DNA of 64,000 bases from Hypholoma sublateritium FD-334 SS-4 (Eukaryota > Basidiomycota > Agaricomycetes > Agaricales > Strophariaceae). The stretch is from contig KN817564.1 of NCBI GenBank assembly GCA_000827495.1, positions 221,199 to 285,198 on the forward strand. Reading direction: 5' to 3'. A program made the position numbers and the translations under genes. Below the pieces are notes generated by a model that was not told where the DNA came from, did not search any database, and saw only the letters and a list, made by a program, of their open reading frames with translations. Positions 57,280 through 64,000 of this stretch are shown in pieces; the stretch's first letter is position 1; each line of letters opens with the position of its first letter.

Positions 57280-59011
57280 ATGTCGTTTGCAGGCCTTTTC
57301 CACTCCGCCGAACCGGCCCACCCAGCGATTTCGGACGTCGAGAGTAGTGCTCGCGTCGAGGCCATGTTCCAGCAAATCATGCATGCGGTCCACAAGTCGG
57401 TTAGTTACGCCAGTGCATATCCACCTATAAACCGCCAAGGCTCATATTGATACAGCACCATGATATTAGTGAGCTACGACAGGAATGCGCTGAGCTCAGG
57501 ATGGCGAACGCCGCTCTGGAGCGGCAGGTCCGCGAAGGCCTCCAGGTATGCCAGCACAATCTTCGTCTTCTCAATTTTCTCAGTGTTCCGCATTTAGTTC
57601 AACCACTATGGATCGCGAACTGGAACGCCTGGGTTTATGACTCCAGCTCCCCCCAGCCCGCAGCTACGCCCCAAGCTATCGCCCTTTCTCAGCCATCACA
57701 TACCTTCCATCACCACGTCCTCCCCCGACGGCATTAGCTACCGCCCATCGCCTTTAGGCGACAACACTTTAACCGCGTTTCCGTTCGGGAACCGTGACAT
57801 TCCTGGATTCTACGTGGTCATCCCAGCTGGAGGCGCAGGAACGCGCTTGTGGCCCCTGTCTCGCGAGGGGCACCCTAAATTTCTCCTCGACCTCACCCTC
57901 AAGGGTCGTTCTCTCATTCAAGCAACCTGGGATCGCTTGTTGCCTCTTACCTCCGCCGCTCGAACGACTATTGTAGCTGGGCCCGCTCATGTTAAGAGCA
58001 TCCGCGAGCAACTTCCCGATCTGCTTCCGAATAACATATTCTGCGAACCTGGCCCCAAGGAATCCATGGCGGCAATTGGACTTGCTGCAGCCATTTTGGC
58101 ACGACGTGATCCAGACGCAGTAATTGGGTCTTTCGCAGCCGACCACATGATTTCCGGTGATGATGCGTTCCTATCCGCCGTCGCGGAAGCCGTCGAAGTG
58201 GCACGAAATGATTACCTGGTCACCATCGGTATTGCCCCTTCACATCCGTCCACTGGATTTGGCTATATTCGTCTTGGCGACAAACTGGGTATCAAACAAG
58301 CGCCCAATGCTCGATTGGTGTCTAGCTTCAAAGAAAAACCTGACGCCAGGACAGCAGCGCAATATATTGGCACTGGTGCTTACCGCTGGAATGCTGGCAT
58401 GTTCGTCACAAAAGCGACAGTGTTACTCGATCTTTTGAGGCAATATAAGCCTGACCTTGCCGACGGGCTGGAGAGAATTGCTGATGTATGGGATGATGAG
58501 GTTCTCCGCGAATCTGTATTGAGTGAAGTGTGGCCAGGTCTCGAGAAAATTGCCATCGACAATGCCGTAGCCGAACCTGCCGCTGCAGAAGGCAAAGTTG
58601 CAGTCGTTCCAGCGACATTCGGTGAGTAGTATGACTTGATGTCAAAGCGCCCTATGCTAAAGGGTATTATCTAGGTTGGGACGACGTTGGAGATTTCTCG
58701 TCCCTGGCTGACCTTCTCCCAGCAGAGGCAAACCAGCCTCGTATTTTGGGAGACTCTCATCTCGGTATGTTATAAGAACTATCTCCTTGGGTTCTCAGAA
58801 GTATTAATATTTCATTACAGTCCTTACAGAACAGGTAGCAGGAGGTATTGTAGTGCCTGGTTCCGGGCGGCTGATTGCCTGCCTCGGAGTCGACGATCTC
58901 GTCATCGTAGACATGCCTGATACATTGCTTGTGACTACCAGAGCTCGTTCCCAGGAAGTCAAACGTCTCGTCAAGAAGGCACGGGATGCTGGATGGAAAC
59001 AATTGCTGTAG
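57280..59011 (+). CDS. Bacterial-type mannose-1-phosphate guanylyltransferase (ManC-like) with N-terminal coiled coil
   Basis: Forms GDP-mannose from GTP and mannose-1-phosphate. Five exons (57280-57399, 57456-57545, 57598-58621, 58675-58764, 58821-59011) keep frame and give 504 residues. The first 130 are a head with a coiled coil (HDISELRQECAELRMANAAL) and a Ser/Pro linker. The catalytic part begins FYVVIPAGGAGTRLWPLSRE, the nucleotide loop, then HPKFLLDL. It continues with EPGPKESMAAIGLAAAIL, IGSFAADHMI, TIGIAPSHPSTGFGYI, FKEKPDARTAAQYI, YRWNAGMFV and, across an intron, FGWDDVGDFSSLADLL, and ends near LIACLGVDDLVIVDMPDTLL. This resembles bacterial ManC, not the fungal Psa1/Mpg1 enzyme. The C-terminal isomerase half of bifunctional ManC is absent. 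Confidence 0.85.
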
Positions 59012-59993
59012 ACCCCATTTCTCCATATTGTTACCAAGGACTATATATCTATACTGGTTTGGATACTTTAATGCTTCAGCGATCTGTTTATTCTTTCGTC
59101 CTTTGAATCCCTGAGCGTGGTTCCGATCGATATCAGCCTTTTCCAGGGAAACTATGTAGGCAATTACATACATTTATACCATTGTCGGCAGGTCTAACTT
59201 ATATTTTAGTGGCTTGCAACGGATTTTTCACGCGTGCACTTGTACATACTATTAAGCAGTACTTAGTAGTGTCCTAAAGCAGACTCCAATGATACGAATT
59301 GGTGATAAGTAGTCGATCTCGATTCTCAAGTCGATCAACTTACATTGGGGTGGCACAATGCCGGCCAAACACCGGGGACTGGTCACAGGCCCGTCACGGC
59401 TGTCACACCCCTCGTTCTTGAAACTTCGCTCCTGTACCATCCACAACCTGAAAGTGGTAGATTTAAAATAAGAATCCAGTAGATATATGCAGTTTAAACA
59501 ATCTGTTGAGGCCAGAACTTAAATTTTGCATCTCTGTAGTGTAAAAAAGCAAAATAATGACATTTCCCCTGCAAAACAGGGCTTTCAGCAGTGCAGATGA
59601 AATATCTTGCCAACAACAACACTACACCTTTTGCTCAACTGAGATAAAGTGATTATACCCAGTCAAAATAAGTCGGATTTATCTGGCACCATATCGAGTT
59701 AGAGAAAATTACGTAAGGGTTGGGCACATGCTCAGATGGTTTCCGAAATTAGAGAGAACCACGGACAAGTAATTTGCGTCATACCATGGCTAGACGCTCG
59801 TTTACCGTACGACAAGCCTGCAAAACGGTGCCTTACCCTGCCCTAGCCTATGCGAGCCGCTTCCAAACCACCGCCTAAAGCACGCTCACGTGCGATAAAC
59901 AGGGCTCAGCAAGGTTTTCGAATACTCTCAATTCCACCTCAATGTACTGACCGCTTTCTTAGTTATATTCAATCCCCCTCTTTCCTCCGCGCC
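59012..59993. other. Intergenic region up to transposase, with CACTA-like short inverted motif
   Basis: No gene was recognised. TGTAGTGT at 59535-59542 and ACACTACA at 59619-59626 form an 8-base inverted pair, the letters seen at CACTA-element ends. The second could be the left end of the transposon that follows. Without a matching right end in the window this stays tentative. Confidence 0.35.
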
Positions 59994-62900
59994 ATGGCTC
60001 CTAGAAAGAAGAACACATCGAAGCGTAAAGAAACGCCTGTCCGGCCACATCCCACGAGCCCCGTTCCACAGCGACAGAAGCAGACTTACATGTGTTCATG
60101 TACTCAACGTTGCAAAGGACGCCTCAAGCAACTCACCCGCGTCACTTACCTGAAACATGCCCAATTTCGAGAGCTTGACGCACAGAAAGGAGCTCACGCG
60201 TCGAATCTGGAGGCCCTCACTGAAGGTGCTGGCTCCAGTGGGGATGATGATATGGGTATCCTCACTCAAGTAAGCCTACTGCTTTCCTTTTCTCCTGATA
60301 CTAACTCTCCTGACTTTCAGGACTTTCCTCAGCCTTCCGGAACTGAAAATCCATCTCATGATGCACAACCGAATCCTGTCAGCTCTCCCCGCTTACCTGT
60401 AGACCCTCGAGTTCTTCCTGTAGTCGACGAGAATCACGAACGTTACGAATGTGAGACAAGCGACCTCGACAATATTTTTGAGGTCGCAAGTCTTTCAGAT
60501 TTTCGAATTACTATTGAGTTTATCAATGCCCTCCGCAGCGCCACGTTAGACGGTGAATACAGCAATCTAAGCCTGTCAGCGGTACACAAAATCCGGAACC
60601 CCACTTCGCAAGCTTTTGATTTTAATGAAGATCCTGATCTACGTCTAGGTCTAGATTTGTTTATTTTGGGCATGAATTCATCCAATAGCGTATATCGCAA
60701 CACCGTCGAAGCAATCAAGAGGCGTCATCCAGAGAGCNACATACCGTCTTACGACCAAATCAAGCGGAAAATTGAGGAGATTACGGGCGTCGGCTCGATT
60801 TCTCATCCCATGTGCAAAAACTCATGTGTCGGCTTCACTGGGCCTTTCGCGATGCTCGATAATTGTCCCCGATGCAACACGCCCAGCGGCCCAAGATATG
60901 TCCCGAAACAAAACGACCATATCAGGAATTTGTTACTATTCCTATTGCGCCGGTCTTGCAGGCATTGTGGCGGAACCCGGAGAGTGCTAAGCGACTTCAT
61001 TATCGTCGACTAAAAACACGAGAGCTCATCAAAGAACTTCAAGAAAACTCTGGCAAGCTTTTCGAATATGAAGACTTTTTGCATGGATCCGACTATCTAG
61101 AGAATGTTAGAAATGGTAATATTCAGGACGACGACATGGTACTAATGTTCTCGCTCGATGGCGCTCAGTTATATGCTCACAAGGCATCTGACTGTTGGAT
61201 CTTTATTTGGGTACTTTTTGATCTTGCCCCAGACGAACGATACAAGAAGAAACATGTACTTCCTGGCGGCTTCATTCCCGGGCCCAACAAGCCCAAAAAC
61301 ATGGACTCATTCCTTTTTCCAGGGCTGTACCATCTCTCTGCCATTCAAAACGAGGGTCTTCCAATCTGGGATGCCTCCTCTGATCGCTCATTTCAGTCGA
61401 GATTGTTCCTTGCGCTCAACACCGCTGATGGGCCTGGCATGGCGTATTTGAATGGCTTGGTCGGCCATCACGGAAAGTTTGGCTGTCGGCTGTACTGCGT
61501 GGTTCCAGGACGACACAAGCCAAATGGACCACATTACTACCCTGCCTTATTGAAGCCCGTGGACTTTGTCATGCCGGGTTGCGACCACGATGATCTATCT
61601 CACGACTCTCTCCTGCAAACGTCACCCCAACTCTACTTCCGAAATCTTCGCTTTGTCCTGGAATCCCCTAACGAAACACAATATAAGAAACGCCGCCTCN
61701 AAACAGGTATTTCTAAACCGACAATATTCTTAGGCATCACGTCTGCTCGCATTCTTGGAATACCCGGGTGTTTCGGATCGGATATAATGCATCTGGGTTC
61801 ATTTAATTTATCCGACCTCCTTCTCTCTCTCTGGAGAGGCACTCTCGATCACGATAAAGATGATTCGCCCACGGAATGGCCATGGGCTGTTCTGGTTGGG
61901 GATACATGGGCCGCTCATGGGCAGGATGTAGCCGCAGCAACACCATATCTACCTGGCTCCTTCGACAGACCTCCCCNAAATATAGCCGAAAAAATTAACA
62001 GTGGGTACAAAGCTTGGGAGTATCTTCTATATCTCTATGGACTTGCACCGGCTCTTCTTCACAGGATCATGCCTGAGCCATTTTATACACATTATTGCAA
62101 ACTTGTGCGAGGTATGCAAATCATTCATCAACATAAAATCAAAACGGAAGACATTCTTGAAGCCCATACTCTATTGGTATCTTTTGNGCAAGATTTTGAA
62201 CTTCTATACTATCAACGAAGGGTCGACAGGATTCACTTTGTGCNGCAGAGCATCCATGCCCTTCTCCATTTGGCACCGGAAGTCCTTCGCCTTGGTCCAC
62301 CAATCTGTTCGTCCCAATGGACAATGGAGCGGACAATTGGAAATTTAGGACAAGAAATTCGACAGCCCTCTAGCCCCTATGCAAATCTGGCGCAACGCGG
62401 CTTGCTGAGGTGTCAGGTAAATGCACTCATAGCCATGTCTCCTGACCACGAGGACTGCACCAGATTCGCGGATTCGAACAAGCGACTACCTCNTGGGGCC
62501 ATTGATCTTGGTAAAGGCTATATTTTGCTTCGTGCGCAGGATCAATTACGACCTATGCGCGAATGTGAGGCCAAAGCACTGGCTCTTTTTCTCACCGGTG
62601 AAGGACATCGCCTCGACCTTTTGATGAATATTTCTGGCAGTTCCGAGGAACCATGGTGCCCCGCAATCGCACGTTGGGCTCGTCTGCAGTTACCCAATGG
62701 ACAAATCGCGCGATCCAGGTGGAAGGAGTGTTTGAAACCGCTTGATAAAGTCAGAATGGCCCGAAATGTCAAGGTAAAAATTCTTTTTTTTATTCAGATG
62801 TATCACAACTGACAGTTCACTCCAGTTCGTAGTAGATAATGTTGTTCATTTTGGCGAAGTCTATTATTTTTTCAGGTGCAAAATTCATGCTCAAGTCCAC

Positions 62901-63176
62901 ACGCTTGTTGTGTTATCGATGTATTCCAACCCCAATTCCATTCTGTACAAGGAATCGTTGGGTACCNTGGTCGCATGCAGATATATGGGGGACTCTTCAC
63001 TCGTTGTTGTCGACTTCGCATCAATACTCTCCNTTGTCGCAATGGTCCCACATAAATTCGCTCACATTCATGANGGAGACTGGCGTTTTGTCGTCNAAAA
63101 GCCAGGATTGGACATAGCAAGACTCNGCGGAGCATGGGACGACATGGATATAGAAGAGGATAATCAGATACTATAG
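59620..63176 (+). mobile_element. Plavaka-type (CACTA-like) DNA transposon, partial or broken
   Basis: The element is defined by its transposase gene (59994-63176). The left end is placed tentatively at CACTACA (59620-59626), the usual CACTA terminus. No reciprocal TGTAGTG was found to the right, so the true right end may lie beyond 63176 or outside the window; the partial gene at 63268 may belong to the element. Twelve of the 13 ambiguous bases in the window lie between 60738 and 63221, inside or just after it, consistent with several diverged copies merged in assembly. Confidence 0.5.
59994..63176 (+). pseudogene. Plavaka/Tnp2-type transposase, frameshifted
   Basis: The DDE-type transposase of Plavaka elements. 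It starts MAPRKKNTSKRKETPV (59994), with a cysteine-rich head YMCSCTQRCKGRLKQLTRVT; a 51-base intron at 60270-60320 is possible. The frame ending LDNCPRCNTPSGPRY (60890s) must change to PETKRPYQEFVTIPIAPVLQ, a one-base slip near 60897-60900 with no room for an intron. The long frame then carries the Tnp2-like core: MVLMFSLDGAQLYAHKASDC, LPGGFIPGPNKPKNMDSFLF, GHHGKFGCRLYC and SSQWTMERTIGNLGQEIRQP. After an intron near 62774-62824 the end reads FVVDNVVHFGEVYYFF and SILSXVAMVPHKF, stopping at 63176. Several X residues come from ambiguous bases. It is either dead or a draft-sequence error. Confidence 0.8.
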
Positions 63177-63267
63177 ACCTTCGTAGAATAATTACGTAAT
63201 GTGCTTCTGAGTCACTGAGCNTGGGTTCTTTTGACTGGAATACGTACTTTATCGTCTCCAGTCCACA

Positions 63268-64000
63268 ATGTCGGCCCTTAATAAAGTTTTTCTCTCCCCA
63301 TCGTCTCTCCTTGATTCCTCGTGCTACTCCTCAGACGAAGCTCGTGAACCCATAGGCCCACAGTGGACTCCCTCTATCTTCGATTCCGACCCCAGCTACA
63401 TTTTCCTCAACTGTGGAAACAGCCTCATGTCCGACTCTGAGAGTGCCGAGGTTCCTGCTGATGAAACGCAGAGTGACACTGGGCAGCCTGCGCCAGATAG
63501 AGCGGCTCTCTCTGCTACAGCTACTGTCAAGCCACCTCGACCAGCTCTACCTCGACCTCTCAACATAACTGCATATACACGGCCACTCACTTACAGTGAC
63601 TACATACAGACTGAACTTGTTCCAAATGCCATAAGCGCCGCTCATTCTTCTCTCACCACAATCATTGACCAACAAGCTTTATTCTATCTTCGCCACGAAA
63701 ATGTCGAACACTTCAGCAACCTCATCGACAGGGAAATGCGCGAACGGAAACAAGGGGTCGATTCTGCGTGGATAGATTGGGTTTTGTTCCCACAGAGCAT
63801 CCTCCCTGATGGATTCGTNGATACCGTACGCAAGGCAAAACTTTTGTGGGATGACGATGCAGAGACGTGGGCCGCAATACCTATTGCACTCAATGAAGAA
63901 CAGCTCGAACTTTGGCTTAACTGGGTTGTCCATTCTTTCGGTATCCTCTTCGGCAAATTCGAGGCAGAAGCTCCGCACCATGCCAAGAATAGCGCGTGCG
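63268..64000 (+). CDS. Unidentified protein, 5' part (runs off the right edge)
   Basis: An open frame from ATG 63268-63270 to the window end with no stop (244 codons visible). It reads MSALNKVFLSPSSLLDSSCY..., then a Pro/Ser/Ala-rich stretch and a better-conserved-looking part: YSDYIQTELVPNAISAAHSS, REMRERKQGVDSAWIDWVLF and EEQLELWLNWVVHSFGILFG. I do not recognise the family. The start follows the transposase stop by 91 bases on the same strand and includes an ambiguous base (63819), so it may be a second gene of the transposon or a host gene beside it. Confidence 0.5.
   Translation, partial: MSALNKVFLSPSSLLDSSCYSSDEAREPIGPQWTPSIFDSDPSYIFLNCGNSLMSDSESAEVPADETQSDTGQPAPDRAALSATATVKPPRPALPRPLNITAYTRPLTYSDYIQTELVPNAISAAHSSLTTIIDQQALFYLRHENVEHFSNLIDREMRERKQGVDSAWIDWVLFPQSILPDGFXDTVRKAKLLWDDDAETWAAIPIALNEEQLELWLNWVVHSFGILFGKFEAEAPHHAKNSAC

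Noticed and set aside
1..64000. tRNA, rRNA and CRISPR search by eye
   Set aside because: No B-box/A-box pair with a foldable tRNA, no rRNA motif and no regularly spaced repeats were found; a covariance-model scan would be decisive.

Overview
This is nuclear DNA of a filamentous fungus, almost certainly a mushroom-forming basidiomycete (Agaricomycetes). Nearly every gene is split by introns of about 45-65 bases. Several families are typical of that lineage: divergent G-protein alpha subunits, a DUF6533 membrane protein, a Zn2Cys6 regulator and a Plavaka/Tnp2-type transposase. The gene set is mostly housekeeping, densely packed on both strands, with no operons, CRISPR arrays or rRNA genes, and no tRNA gene that I could find.

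Layout, left to right. 1-18.5 kb: a PDAT acyltransferase (cut by the left edge) divergent from a P4-ATPase flippase; the NADPH-oxidase regulator NoxR; a PinX1-like G-patch protein; a steryl-ester lipase; an unassigned secretory-pathway protein; an IMPACT-domain protein; glucosamine-6-phosphate deaminase; and an Mtf2-like mitochondrial protein. 18.5-30.2 kb: a WW-WW-MyTH4-RhoGAP protein (ARHGAP39 type), an NAD-binding dehydrogenase, UCH37 deubiquitinase divergent from Mediator subunit MED31, an SLC35C2/YMD8-type transporter and a Zn2Cys6 transcription factor. 30.2-41 kb: an intergenic stretch, a many-exon DUF6533 membrane protein that no long open frame reveals, a DUF218 protein, a mitochondrial HAD hydrolase (HDHD5/YKR070W type), an O-fucosyltransferase-like type II protein and the RNA-binding protein Vts1.

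41-59 kb: two divergent G-alpha genes 8.6 kb apart enclose a membrane dipeptidase, an Osm1-type fumarate reductase fused to cytochrome b5, nicotinamide riboside kinase and a mitochondrial coiled-coil protein. They are followed by a candidate fungal PAXX (non-homologous end-joining factor) and a bacterial-type mannose-1-phosphate guanylyltransferase with an added N-terminal coiled coil. 59-64 kb: a frameshifted Plavaka-type transposase and a partial gene running off the right edge. All 13 ambiguous bases that I counted in the window lie here, between 60738 and 63819.

The most notable points are: (1) the PAXX-like gene, with a six-exon model in frame throughout and a C-terminus like the Ku-binding tail; (2) loss of the catalytic switch II glutamine in both G-alpha proteins; (3) the bacterial-type ManC with a fungal coiled-coil extension; (4) the hidden DUF6533 gene, which has a GC-AG intron; and (5) a NAGNAG splice acceptor that sets cysteine spacing in a zinc cluster. 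Exon models were built by eye from splice signals and family conservation, so individual junctions may be off.
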